A DNA stretch of 64,000 bases from Sipunculus nudus. Taxonomy: Eukaryota > Annelida > Sipuncula > Golfingiida > Sipunculidae. Of this stretch, positions 34,267-47,349 are shown piece after piece (position 1 is the first letter of the stretch; the number at the start of each line of letters is the position of its first letter). Both the position numbers and the translations under genes were made by a program. The notes beneath the pieces were generated by a model, which saw nothing but the letters and a program-made list of their open reading frames with translations, did no database searches and was not told where the DNA came from. The stretch is taken from positions 32,520,214 to 32,584,213 of the forward strand of contig CM049320.1 of the NCBI GenBank assembly GCA_026874595.1, read 5' to 3'.

Positions 34267-37236
34267 ATTTTTTTTAAACAATAACATTACATCTTATTAA
34301 CAAATACAGACATATAATACATACATACAAAGACACTTAGGATATACGTACATTATATGTAAGAAATAGACCCATACATAGAAGAAGTAACATGCATACA
34401 TTTTATATCTACTCACGTTTTTTTATATTAAAGGGTCAGGTTAATACATACTACTATTACATACCACTATAAATGCATGAACACATGTATGATTATACAT
34501 GCACACATATATGTACAAATTGAAGAAGAAGGGTTTTGTATATCTTGAGAATGTAAAATTCATCTCTTTTTACATTTTTAGCAGCAGTTTTCTTCTCGAT
34601 ATTATAAATTTGTTCAATGTATAATTTAAAATTATTGAAAACTGGCTTTGCATCATTGCATTTACAGGTATATATGACTCTTTTTATTGAAAGTAACATC
34701 ATATCAATCAGACAGTTATTGGTCTTGTTAAATAGAACAGCTTTTTTACTAATGTTCTCGTAATTTGCATTCGTAAAACATATGTAACAGTGTTTCTTTA
34801 TGAGACATGCATAAAGAGCACATTGTGGGTTTTTTTTCTATAAGGTGTAAAAAGGGGTTTAAGGATATACATCTGTGAAGAAGTTTAAATTGAAAGATTG
34901 TTAAATTTTTTGAGATTGTTATCTTTTTAATATTGTTAAAGGCCTCAAACTAAAGTTCTTGGCAAAGTTATTAACTGTTTATATCTCTGTTCCATTTTTC
35001 TGTGATATTTAGAGGTTTTGTGCATACATTAAGAAGTAATTCTGTATATACTGTATATGTAACCTTTTTCATTTCAATCATTCTTTCAAGGTTAGATTTA
35101 TATGTTGTATTTTCAAGTTAATTTGTAATCAAGATTATCTTCCTCCGAGTCGGAATAGCATCTATGATGCTCATGTATTTCATTTAATTTATATTTATTT
35201 AAAATTTATCTATTAATTCGTTGTAAAACATATTTATCTCCAATATGCCTGGTGATATCTTTAATACTTGTTATTCCTGCTCTGTACATAGCGTTATTGT
35301 AGACAATGGTGTTGTCTACTTTTATATGAAAATTAAAGAATATTAGTTCAGATAAAATTTCATTACATATATTTATATCTTTAAAGTTATATTTAACCCA
35401 GATCTCAAATACTTCTTTCCAGAAAGTATGATGTGTGTTCTGAAAGTAACTGAAATCTTGTGATTTTAGATTGCATTTAAATATGAGGGGACCTAATTTT
35501 TTAAGCTGCACATTAACGATTTGTCTCCATCCATCATCAATTGGACCAGAAATAAATCTTTTGATCCATCCAATCTTTAAAGCTTCAATTTGATATTTTA
35601 AATGAATCATATCTAGCCCACCTTTTTTCAGTTGGTGCAATTGTTGTTCTCTTTATTTTTTCTTGCTTACCCCATACAACAGATTTTCAATTTCTTTAAT
35701 ATCAAGGAATGGAGGATTTGGCAAGACGTGTAAAGCATAAGTCAAGTGTGATAAAATATGAGATTTTATAATTGTTTTTTTACCTGATAGTGTCATAGTT
35801 CTTGTCGACCATATATTTAAAACCAATTTTATTTTACTCAAATTTCCTTTTAATTGATGTCTTTCATTATCCGCAAGTCTGGATGTATGTAAATACCTAA
35901 AAGTTTAATGGGGTCTGTACACTATTTCAATCCGAAATTGCGGATACTCTGATATGTATTATTGTTATTTTCTATTACTGGCATAATAACAGTGTTGTCT
36001 AAATCAACCTTGAGACCTGATATTTCCTGAAAGTGTTTAAATGTTTAGATCGCTTCTTTTTTGAGTGGTAACCTCCAGTCAGAATCAGGCCTGTGTCATC
36101 AGCATATTGGATTAACCTATGTTCCCTGCCTGCAACATTTTTTCCTGCTATTTTAGGGTTGTTTCGTATTTTAATTGCTAATACTTCTGAAGCTAAAATA
36201 AATAGGTATGGAGATAGGGGACATCCTTGTCTGACACCACGAGCAATAGGAAAATAATCTGTGGCCCAGCCTCTGTTTATTATGCCACTATTTATATGGG
36301 TGTAGAGTATGTTTATCCATTTTTTTTTAATTTTTCCAAAATTAAATAAATCTAAAGTATTTTTTATATGGGTCCATTCTAAGAAATCGAAAGCTTTTTC
36401 AAAATCAATTGATATGAGTTAATTTTCTATGTTTTCTTGAATAGGCAAATAAATCTGTAATTTTTTAAATATTTTCTCCAATATATCTATTTTTAATAAA
36501 CCCTGTTTGGTCTGGACTTATTAAATTGCTTAATACATTATTAAGTCTATTAGCTAGTGTTTTAGCAATAATCTTGTAGTCATTATTTATCATTGAGAGA
36601 GGACGCCAATTCTTTAAAGTATTGTATCCTTGCCTTTCTTTGGAATTAAGCAGAGAATCCCTTGTCATAAAGTGGATGGTAAGTTGCCTATTTTAAAAGA
36701 ATGTTTTATTGCATTTAAATAATGTTCTTTTATTTCTTCCCAGAAGACTCTGTAAAATTCTACTGGCAGTCCATCAGGTCCAGGTGTTTTATTGAGCTGA
36801 AGAGATTTTAGTGTTGCAAATATTTCTGAAGGTGTAAATTCTCGATCACAATCTTGTTTATCATCTGTAGACAATTTTTTGATATTGTCTAGTGAGTTTT
36901 TTCTAACCTTTTCATCAGTGCCTATTGATGTATATAGAGATTGGTAGAATAGGGTCTGTTCCTGCAGGATGTCTTTTGTATTTGTAAGGATTTTCTCAGT
37001 TTCATCTTTAAGTTTGATAATAGATTTATATTCATAATTTCTTTTTCCATATTTAAGAAGTATTTAGTTGGTTAATTTCCTTCATTATACCATTTACATC
37101 TGCATCTTACAAAGGCACCTGAAGTTTCTCCCTCGATGAATTTCTTATGCTTTCTGACTACAGTTTTCCATGTAAGTTTATCTTCTAAACTATTAGTTAG
37201 ATTATATTGAAATTGTGCCTTATACATTTCTCTTTG
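34267..37236 (-). mobile_element. 5'-truncated L1-like LINE
   Basis: A minus-strand reverse transcriptase of non-LTR type. FTPSEIFATLKSLQLNKTPG, then PDGLPVEFYRVFW (36874-36665), is followed by NWRPLSMINNDYKIIAKTLA and PDQTGFIKNRYIGENI (36668-36465), a GVRQGCPLSPYLF-like block (about 36240-36200), QYADDTGLILTGG with intact catalytic aspartates (about 36105-36065), and the L1-type C-terminal domain (35841-35206). Frameshifts separate these parts. The endonuclease is missing at the 5' side. An A-run on the element strand (34275-34268) marks the 3' end. The PGPDGLP and NWRPLS motifs with a long C-terminal domain fit the L1/Tx1 group. Confidence 0.85.
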
Positions 37237-40200
37237 GTATTGGTGACATTATCGTCTGTGGAACAGCGTCAGGAGCTACTAAAAATTTCTCACAAATTGA
37301 AGGATATGGAAAAATGGAATGATGTTTATTATTTTTTATTTTGATGTGATATGCCTCTCTGAAACGTTCCTATGTGGAAGTGAAAACATTCAATTACAAG
37401 GTTACGCATGGTTTGGTAACAACAGATCTGATTTACACAGCAGGCATGGCGTGGGTCAGGCGGCGTGGGCATTCTTTGGAAAACTTAGATTTGTGACAGC
37501 TACACTGTGAAACTGGAAAATAAACCCATGGACAGAATGTTGTGGATTAGTCTCGGTGAAAAAATGACTGGACTGGCTTTATTGTTTATTTGTGCTTGCT
37601 ATTTGCCTCCTCGACATTCGAGTGGTTGTAATGTTACGCAAGAATTTTATGAGGTGTTGACCCATCAAGTTTACAGTTTCTCGGGTAAGGCGCCCATTGT
37701 TATATGTGGAGACTTTTAATGCTCGTTTGGGTTCTAAGCAAAATGTACTTTATTATCATGTAAATATACCTAGAAGATCAGAAGTAGATTCTGTTTATAT
37801 AAATGGCGAGGAACTCGTGTTTTTTTTAATTACTGCAATATGTGCGAATTAAACGGTAGAGGTGACGAAACGCAGGATAATTATACGTGCATTTCTTGGA
37901 GAGGAGCGTCAGTGGTTGACTATATTATTACCGAGTGTGATTTTTTTTTTAACAGTGTGCGTAATTTTAAGGTACATAGTGTAACTGACTTGATCAATAG
38001 ATATCCATGTGCAACAGCCACTACTTCTAAGTTGTCTGACCATTCTCTTCTCGTGGTAGATGTTATAATCTCTGAATTTTTTTAAGGATCCCTGAGAAAG
38101 CGTCGGATATAAATACAAGAGGAAATACTACACGAATCAAGGTAAACATTTCGATTTCAAGAAAATACCGGATCTGTTTGATTGAGCACGTGAACAATGT
38201 GTACTGCGTGAGCAAATTGAAAGATTATATCACATTAGAACAGATCAAAATGAGTTGAATAATGTTTATGCAGAAGTTGTTCGTTCAGTGTGGTTCAAAT
38301 TAAAAAGGAGAGAAAAATTCAATTTAGTTTTTATAAAGGATGTACAAACCGTAGAGGAAAATATCCAAAAACTCTGCAAATAGGGCCCGTAAACCTTTTT
38401 GGAATGACACTTGGCAACGCTATGAAAAAGGTTATAATGGATACACTAGATGACAAATTAAAAGCCGTGAAAGATGATATTTACCTAGAAACTAGTCAAG
38501 TGAATGCCAATGTTCAACGTTTAGAATAAACAGTTATGAATATCGAAGCTCGTGAAAAAGCTCAAGATTCTTCTGGTGGGAAAGGCTCTGACGTAAAAGT
38601 TATTGTTAAAAGTTTGCCTGAATCTGAAAACGGTGACAGTCAGGGCTTGATTCACAAAATAACTGAGCTACTTGAGTACTTGGAAATTACAGGACACGTT
38701 GAGTCTGCTGTGAGATGTGAATATGGCACTCCTAAACCTCGTTTGGTAATGGTGACATTATCGTCTGTGGAACAGCGTCAGAAGCTGCTTAAAAATTCTC
38801 AAATGAACGATATGGAAAAATGTAATGATGTCTATTATGAAAGAGATCCTAGCCGCTATGAACGTATGTTGAAGACGAATTTACGTCAAATCATTAGCGC
38901 AGATCCGGCCCTGAGATTCCATAAAGGAAAAGTTGAATCTGCTGTAACAGAAAGTCGTGGTGTCCGAAAAAGGAAAATATTTGACTGTAGTTTCAGGAGA
39001 GTCATACGAAAATATAAGAGCCACCAGATGAGACTGGATAGATTTGTGAATAATCCAGTACGGTTTTGGCATGAGGTGAGGTCCAGGCTATGTACCAGAC
39101 AACCAGAGCGACACTACGTGTCAATGGTTTATATACAAACATTTTTAAACACCTTTTGGAATCAGGCAAGGTAATATCTTGGCTCCAATAATGTTCTCCC
39201 TATTTGTTGATGATTTAACAATGGATATAAAGAAAACTGGTTGTGGAGTATCCCTAGGCCCTGATGAAAAATTAAGCATACCCGCGTATGCTGACCACAT
39301 TGGATTGACTGCTTCTTCTCCTGAAGAACTACAGTGTATGACTGATGTTCTTTATAAATGGTGTAAAAGGTGGAGGTTACAGGTCAATGTACCAAAAACA
39401 AAGGTTATGCATTTCAGGACTAAAAATAGTAGTCCGTGTGACTTCTCATTTTGTTATGGGATCGACGCAATTTCATATACATCTATCTTTAAATATCTCG
39501 GATTGAATTTAAATTACACACTTGATTTGGGTCTAACGGTTGAGAAACTTTGTAGTGCAAGCCTTGGGGAGCCTCACTGCTTAATACTATGCTACTGGAG
39601 GCCTTTCATACAAGGTTTTCCATAAACTCTACTGTGCTTTAGTGTGTCCAGTAATGGACTATGGAATCTCCGTATGGGGAACTAAGAAATATGACAAGTG
39701 TGACACTTTGCAGCATCGTGCCATGAGGACCTTCATAGGTGTCGGTAAGTCTATTCCCGTGATGACAATGTATGGAGACATGGCATGAGTACCATCATCA
39801 GTTCGACACCAAGTTTCGTGCGTAAAATATTGGCATCAACTTTGTAGGCTTTCACCTGACAGGATTACTAGAAAGGTGTTCGACCTGGATTTCTTTAATG
39901 CCCAACGAAGACATAAGGGATGGTGTTTGGACATAAAACGTATACTGGCTTCATGTGGTCTGGAGGATTTATTCTCAAATAGAGATATATTTAGATATAC
40001 AGAACATGAGCTTGGAGATATTGTAAGGAAAAATTAATGGGTGCTTTTATTGCAGAATGGAGTGGTTCTTTGTCAATGTACTCTCGTTTGAATATTTACC
40101 AAGACGTGAAAAATATATTTGACCACAATGTTGTGTGTATGCATGTAGTGATAGAAAGAATAGATCTGTCATTGCGAGGCTTCGAATGGGTACGTACCTG

Positions 40201-40570
40201 CTACAAGTTGAAAGTTGACGCCGTAATATCCCGCGACACGACAGAATTTGTCAAGCGTGTGACTATAACTCTGTTGAGGACACCACGCATTTTTTCTTAA
40301 AGTGTGAAAAACACTAGATGCTGCGACCCCGTCTGTTTGTTATTGCAATATTAAACTATGTAGAAAGTTTTCATACAATAACAAAAAATGAAAAACTATC
40401 TGCTAAGTCGTCCAGATATTGTTAATAAAACTGCACGTTTTGCTGCATGTTAACGACTTAATTTCTCTTATAGTCGCTGATATATTATATTGTTGCTTAC
40501 ATTGTCAAAGTAGTGCTCCATAAGCCCTCTGGAGCTAGATGTGAATTTCTCATATGTGTGTAATTTAAAT
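37237..40570 (+). mobile_element. Rearranged CR1/Jockey-type LINE
   Basis: Parts occur in an unusual order. An ORF1 scrap (37237-37325) is followed by an apurinic-type endonuclease (37325-38085) with DVICLSETFL, APIVICGDF and the final SDHSLLVVD. Its GDFNAR motif is split by one extra T near 37717. ORF2 linker sequence follows (38100-38390), then a piece of ORF1 (about 38400-38960: a coiled-coil-like start, LVMVTLSSVEQRQKLLKNSQ), then ORF2 again (about 38970-39120). The reverse transcriptase is truncated at its 5' side (GIRQGNILAPIMFSLFVDDL; 39163-39625), and its YADD box reads AYADHIGL, losing a catalytic Asp. The C-terminal part runs to about 40570. The element is inactive. Confidence 0.82.
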
Positions 40571-40639
40571 TTACGAATTTTACATATTGCACCTACACAA
40601 TAATAAATTAAATTAATTAAGCCTATTTAAACGCACTAC

Positions 40640-41020
40640 AACTCATTAAGATTACTTGAATGTTGACACTTGTATACACACTTGTAAACACAAAGACCCC
40701 ATTAGCATGGACACCTACGCTACACACATTATGCAGTCAGGATAGAATAAAAAGAGAATGAGAAGTGCGCATACTATGGGTTAACATATTACTGCACCTG
40801 CCACGTCCGTACAATACCGTAAGCCCACAGTGGTCCTTTTTGTTTACAAAGTGGCCCGACTGCGTGCAGTCCAAGATTACAAAGGTCCTAGGTCTCCAGG
40901 TACCGCAGATTCTGGTGTGAACTTCGTATAAATCTTTCGCGGGACAGATATATCAGCAAGTTTCATCTTATTTAATTAGATTGTAACTATTGTAACTGTA
41001 AAATAACTGAAGGATATTTC
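40640..41020 (+). promoter_or_regulatory. Duplicated sulfotransferase promoter
   Basis: This stretch is clearly homologous to 50600-50962, the region before the intact gene at 50963: shared GTGGCCCGACTGCGTGCAGT, ATTCTGGTGTG, a TATAAAT (40927-40933) and GGGACAGATATATCAGCAAG. It therefore represents a copied core promoter leading into a broken first exon. Confidence 0.7.
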
Positions 41021-41023
41021 GAA

Positions 41024-41179
41024 GTGACACACATACGCAATCTTCCTATGAAGTAAAAGGCATTAATTTAGTGGAAGACCTTCGCTATCTTGAAGCAACA
41101 AGACCGGAATATCTGGACAAGATCAGAGATTTGGAAGTTTATGACGGGGATATTTATCTGTGTGGATATCCGAAAGCAG
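41024..41179 (+). pseudogene. Sulfotransferase exon 1, broken copy
   Basis: Same exon as 50963-51125, but the start codon is GTG instead of ATG (41024) and 7 bp are missing after codon 5, which shifts the frame. The remaining sequence still encodes [20 protein letters not shown] and CGYPKAG up to an intact donor (41180). Part of the intron is also copied (about 41230-41400 matches 52320-52490). There is no matching second exon on this strand nearby. Confidence 0.88.
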
Positions 41180-41399
41180 GTACTGTATTCATTGTTACCA
41201 TAACTTTAGATTGTATTTTTTTAACACTGCTGAATTTGTGATAAAGCGAAACAGTTAAATGGACCCATTCCGATATCTGACAAATATTCAAATGAGATAA
41301 ACAATCCCTTGATCGTTTATAAATAAGCCAAAAAGAGCCGATCCCAAGGTCTAATGGTTGTCCATTTTGTTTATATCTACGTGTTTATTGTAGACATTG

Positions 41400-42025
41400 T
41401 AGACCTAGTTGTAAACACAGAGCAACAGGTCACTGCCTTCATTTATCTAGCGGGACTGAACGCATGCATCTGATAGACGATGTACTTATTCTGAATACAT
41501 CTGATCCTGAGATCTGTATGCCTGACCTGGTGAGTCGGGGTGATTGTTTCATGTGTTGCATCATCACTACTAACTTCCTAGCCTACTTAGCTGAAATATG
41601 ATACATGTACCTGGCGGGCTGAAACAATCCAATGGGTAACCCTGGAAACAAACCCGTGTTAAGCCAGTGGCCGTGGTTGTGTGTCCGGTCACAAGGACAC
41701 TCACAGCAGTGATGATGTAACACATGAAAATAGTATGGAGTGTTCGCAGATTAATCAACCTGATAATACACATTACGTATCAGAGCAGATTTGTTCATAG
41801 CGGTCACCTCAGAGGTCATGGTGTGAAACATGATCATCTGTTATGGGCCTGGTTTTCATATCTTTGCGTAAGTACGTATGGGTTAATAACGTTCCTGTGC
41901 AATATAATCGATCAAATAACAGCCCAAGGGATAGGGAAGTGACATACGTTTTGTGAAAATGCTATGTCTGAATCTTCGGGGGAAACGAAATGGCATGTAC
42001 ATAGTTCTTGGATTGTCTAACCTGT
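41400..42025. other. Spacer between opposing sulfotransferase fragments
   Basis: No gene recognised. Composition is near the local average. Confidence 0.4.
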
Positions 42026-43090
42026 TTACTCCACATAAAAATCACAGCCGTTGTCTTTGCACAGATCATTTACTTTTGTGTCCATTTGCCGTCTTTGTTC
42101 CTCTGTAAACAGAGTCTTTCAGTCCACGACAACGCCTTTCCTCCTAAACGCGGAACCTGGAACCATCAAGGGACTGATACCGGGATTTAATTTGTCATTT
42201 TTTTTTCATATTGTCAAATTGAACGATGCGGTGAATTCGATCTATATTTTAGGAATGGAGTGGCCTTTCTAAAAATGCTGCTATCTTCTCGATCCATAGT
42301 CGTCAGTTTTGTATCAGGTCTTCATACTTTACAAATAAAATATTGACTTTATGACGATGAGTCCAGTAGGAACGCAGATGATCAAACCAGCAGCCGAAAA
42401 CGACATCACCTGATAGGAATACATAAAAAAAACGCTTCCCAACATCCGATCTAAGGACCTAGGGGTATATTTACTGAATGAAAATGGTAGTAAGAGACGG
42501 CAACATCCTTTGGGTTCCGCACTATATACACGATCTTTACTCTCTTTTTAGATAAGTCCATCGGGAGATATTGGTGTTGCAGATGACACAAATAAAGACC
42601 AGGATGAGGAATTTGGCTGGCCGTTGGAAAGATAAAATCAAGCGTGTTTTATGTATTAAGAATTTTCGTTCTCTCATAAGCATCAAGATTGTTTTGCCAT
42701 AAAATTGCCCTTATGATCGTCGACATCCAAAGATTACCTGAAATGAGGTCAAACACTGAGAATTGGAAATGTGATATTCCTGGATTCGATAATTCATTTA
42801 AAATGCCTTTAATGGATGAACATGATACATTTCACAAAATTAGCAACGCATTATAACCGTCCGAAATATAGATGGCTATAAAGTGAAAAAAAATATACGT
42901 GATACAAAACACCAATGTCTACAGCACCTGATTTCGGATATCCACACAAATAGACATCTCCGTTATAAACTTCAAAGGCTCTTATCTTATCCAGATATTC
43001 CGGTCTTGCAACAGCAAAGTAACGGATGCCGTCCACAAAATGACTGCCTTTTACTTCATAAGAAGTTGCACTGCCGCGCATGCCCGTCAT
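42026..43090 (-). pseudogene. Sulfotransferase, two exons, inactivated
   Basis: Exon 1 is 43090..42928 (163 nt, intact frame, YVCGYPKSG-type end) and exon 2 is 42737..42026. Exon 2 keeps the acceptor, [36 protein letters not shown] and the C-terminus KDNGCDFYVE with TAA. It is broken by a TAA after KILNT, a TAG replacing Trp in the GPWTG motif, frameshifts around 42430 and later, and TGA for Trp in GDW (about 42129-42127). Exon 1 and the first third of exon 2 are nearly identical to 44770-45323. Confidence 0.92.
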
Positions 43091-43317
43091 TTTGGATATG
43101 GTGCGAATCTGGTTCAGTTACGATGAATTGGCCTACCTTATCAAGTTGTAACATGAAACATATGTAATTCATTCTTTATTTATGTACATTCTACAATTGC
43201 TTTGGATATTTTAGGTTGAAACTCAAAAGGTAGCCATAAAGGTTATATTACATGGAAAGTCTTTAATTCATTGCTTTTAAATGTGCAATTTCTTTATTTA
43301 AGGTGTAAAACAGAACA

Positions 43318-44774
43318 ATGGTTTATATACAGACATTTTTTAAACACCTTTTGGAATCAGGCAAGGTAATATCTTGGCTCCAATAATGTTCTCCCTATTT
43401 GTTGATGATTTAACAATGGATATAAAGAAAACTGGTTGTGGAGTATCCCTAGGCCCTGATGAAAAATTAAGCATACTCGCGTATGCTGACCACATTGGAT
43501 TGATTGCTTCTTCTCCTGAAGAACTACAGTGTATGACTGATGTTCTTTATAAATGGTGTAAAAGGTGGAGGTTACAGGTCAATGTACCAAAAACAAAGGT
43601 TATGCATTTCAGGACTAAAAATAGTAGTCCGTGTGACTTCTCATTTTATTATTGGATCGACACAATTTCATATACATCTATCTTTAAATAACTCGGATTG
43701 AATTTAAATTACACACTTGATTTGGGTCTAACGGTTGAGAAACTTTGTAGTGCAAGCCTTGGGAAGCCTCACTGCTTAATACTATGCTACTGGAGACCTG
43801 TCATACAAGGTTTTCCATAAACTCTACTGTGCTCTAGTGTGTCCAGTAATGGATTATGGAATCTCCGTATGGGGAACTAAGAAATATGACAAGTGTGACA
43901 CTTTGCAGCATTGTGCCATGAGAACCTTCATAGGTGTCGGTAAGTCTATTCCAGTGATGACAATGTATGGAGACATGGCATGAGTACCATCACCAGTTCG
44001 ACACCAATTTTCGTGCGTAAAATATTGGCATCAACTTTGTAGGCTTTCACCTGACAGGATTACTAGAAAGGTGTTCGACCTGGATTTCTTTAATGCCCAA
44101 CGAAGAAATAAGGGATGGTGTTTGGACATAAAACGTATACTGGCTTCATGTGGTCTGGAGGATTTATTCTCAAATAGAGATATATTTAGATATACAGAAC
44201 ATGAGCTTGGAGATATTGTAAGGAAAAATTAATGGGTGCTTTTATTGCAGAATCGAGTGGTTCTTTGTCATTGTACTCTCGTTTGAATATTTACCAAGAC
44301 GTGAAAAATATATTTGAACCACAATGTTATGTGTATGTATGTAGTGATAGAAAGAATAGATCTGTCATTGCGAGGCTTCGAATGGGTACGTACCTGCTAC
44401 AAGTTGAAAGTTGACGTTGCCGTAATATCCCGCGACACGACAGAATTTGTCAAGCGTGTGACTATAACGCTGTTGAGGACACCACGCATTTTTTCTTAAA
44501 GTGTGAAAAACACTAGATGCTGCGACCCCGTCTGTTTGTTATTGCAATATTAAACTATGTAGAAAGTTTTCATACAATAACAAAAAATGAAAAACTATCT
44601 GCTAAGTCGTCCAGATATTGTTAATAAAACTGCACGTTTTGCTGCATGTTAACGACTTAATTTCTCTTATAGTCGCTGATATATTATATTGTTGCTTACA
44701 TTGTCAAAGTAGTGCTCCATAAGCCCTCTGGAGCTGGATGTGAATTTCTCATATGTGTGTAATTTAAATTTACT
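43318..44774 (+). mobile_element. Second copy of the LINE 3' part
   Basis: Nearly identical to 39124-40567, including the same RT start, the same AYADHIGL substitution and the same C-terminal region. Because both copies share the inactivating Asp-to-His change and the same internal 5' edge outside any 3' end, they look like a DNA-level duplication rather than two retrotransposition events. The left edge follows sulfotransferase upstream sequence (43317). The right edge joins sulfotransferase exon 2 through TTTAC, a word shared by both partners (44770-44774). Confidence 0.88.
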
Positions 44775-45323
44775 CTCTTTTTAGATAAGTCCATCGGGAG
44801 ATATTGGTGTTGCAGATGACACAAATAAAGACCAGGATGAGGAATTTGGCTGGCCGTTGGAAAGTTGAAATCAAGCGTGTTTTCTGTATGAAGAATTTTC
44901 GTTCTCTCATAAGCATCAAGATTGTTTTGCTGTAAAATTGCCCTTATGATCGTCGACATCCAAAGATTACCTGAAATGAGGTCAAACACTGAGAATTGGA
45001 AAATGTGATATTCCTGGATTCGATAATTCATTTAAAATGCCTTTGATGGATGAACATGATACATTTCACCAAATTAGCAACGCATAATAACCGTCCGAAA
45101 TATAGATGGCTATAAAGTGAAAAAAAATTTCGTGATACAAAACACCAATGTCTATAGCACCTGATTTCGGATATCCACACAAATAGACGTCTCCGCTGTA
45201 AACTTCAAAGGCTCTTATCTTATCCAGATATTCCGGTCTTGCAACAGCAAAATAACGGATGCCGTCCAAAAAATGACTGCCTTTTACTTCATAAGAAGTT
45301 TCACAGCCGCGCATGCCCGTCAT
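44770..45323 (-). pseudogene. Sulfotransferase truncated by a LINE junction
   Basis: Exon 1 (45323..45161, 163 nt) is open and ends in YPKSG with a normal donor. Exon 2 starts at 44970 and runs without a stop through [38 protein letters not shown], then passes straight into LINE sequence at about 44772. About 165 residues, including the 3'-phosphate site, are lost. Upstream sequence (45324-45547) matches 43091-43317. Apart from the truncation this copy is less damaged than its twin at 42026-43090. Confidence 0.9.
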
Positions 45324-45547
45324 TTTGGATATGGTGAGAATCTGGTTCAGTTACGAAGAATTGGCCTACCCTATCAAGTTGTAACGTGAAACAAATTGAA
45401 TTCATTCTTTATTTATGTACATTCTACAATTGCTTTATATATTTTAGGTTGAAACTCAAAAGGTAGCCGTAAAGGTTATATTACATGGAAAGTCTTTAAT
45501 TCGTTGCTTTTAAATGTGCAATTGCTTTATTTAAGGTGTAAAACAGA

Positions 45548-47160
45548 ACTATAGAGTATAAATGAATGCGCACACACACTGAAATCTAAATATAAGTTGC
45601 TTTGTTGAATATATATTTTCCCTGAGAAAATCAGTAGGTTACCCTTATTGAAAATATATCATTTCAATTTTCTGACCACTTCACCCCTAATCAACCCTGC
45701 GATTATGTCCGTGCGATGGTCAAGGCTGTCGCATCTACATACATTTCAATAAACTATGGTAACCGCCCGTAGTTAACCGTTAAGAATACTGCAGGTTAAA
45801 TTTAAACAGATTACCGAAGCCCTGACTCACGGCAGCAAGTTTAAATACGTGGTTGCCATCACTATCCATGAACTTTATACATGCACCATATATCATTGTT
45901 CATTTTCATGAGACGTGATGGGACATATATATAATGGTTACCAAAATCGCCATATCTTCCCGAACCGAGCGGAAAGAGATACCTGAGCTTTGACACTAAC
46001 GGGTTCCTGGGTACTGAATTTGCATTTAGTTATAGTCTGGTATAATGCACCTGGTAAAAATATCAGATATGAACGTTACAGTTGTTACGTTCCGCTACTC
46101 CTTTCCACACGACAATGCATGGCGCTTTGTATACATTGTTAGACTTCATTGCTTTCAGGGAAAGGGTCTGCGACGCTCGAAATTCCTTTCGGACGCTCGA
46201 TTCTTAGGGTGTTAGCGTCCGAAAAATTATCGTAGTGCAGGAAAAATACCTCAAAGCTGTGACTGACCTCAAAGGCAGTTACTGACCATGGACAACTACC
46301 TCAAACCAAACAGTCAACTCTGTACACATTGTGTTGGCAACGGGCCCTTCTAATTCATTATAATTAAATAACCATATATTGACATATCTGCTCATTATAA
46401 AGTTACGATAATGACATAAAATGAAAAGATTTTACATAACTTTACATTATTCTTCAAAATTTGGCACAGATCCCCGCCCCCCCCCCCCCCTTTGGTCCAG
46501 GAGGGTGCCGCTTTTTATACACTTTTAGTACGTTTTACTCTGTTTTAGCCTTAATTTAAATCTTGGTCACGTCTGTGAATAAGGAATTTCGAAAACCTAT
46601 GTGCTCTTACTAGTGGCAGTGTTACACTGTTAAAGATGTTATATCTCTAAAGTGTGATAAACGTGCATGAATTTATTCAAATTTTAGTTCTTTCTCCTTG
46701 TATAACAACCTGCATATTTAATAGAAATGAAACAATGAACCATTATTGCGGGGCTACCTTTGCAATTTGAACCTCGACCAACAGTCGCTAGCACAGGGAC
46801 AAGTCCTTTGAACGTTTATCGTTAAGCAAATGTACAATAACCATGTGTCAGATAATGTATGCAGCTTCGCTTTCTGTAGATCTCGGACCTTTACAGTCTC
46901 GACCACTTTCGAACCGTTTCCTAAACAACCTCTGACCATTTGGCCGACGATCTAGAACCTCATTCCCTACGACCTTGGACCAAAATCTCCGAAATCTTCA
47001 AACCTAGGTTGGACTCATCACACCGAGAGTATTAGACTATGTATGTGTATTCGTCAGTGAATCATGTGGTCCATTAACTCATAAAAATATGGAAAAAAAA
47101 CAAACTAAGGGGCAATTTGAGACTCATTGAACAAAAAGTTTTAGTACTAATTTACCACAG
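45548..47160. other. Non-coding region
   Basis: No gene recognised. It contains a perfect 11-bp inverted repeat (TTTCGGACGCT 46187-46197, AGCGTCCGAAA 46214-46224) and a C-run at about 46475-46490. Confidence 0.4.
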
Positions 47161-47164
47161 ACAT

Positions 47165-47167
<3 letters not shown>

Positions 47168-47202
<35 letters not shown>
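47168..47202. repeat. (TA)n microsatellite
   Basis: About 17 TA units. Confidence 0.95.
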
Positions 47203-47205
<3 letters not shown>

Positions 47206-47349
47206 GAATTGGTTTTATATATATATATGAATATATGCATACACACACCCTAACACACATGTACATAGAGGCTGGGTCTATGTCACACGGTGACAGCTGG
47301 TAGCCTCTTCATTACGTTTTTTTTTTCAGGAAATTTCACGCGATGCCCG

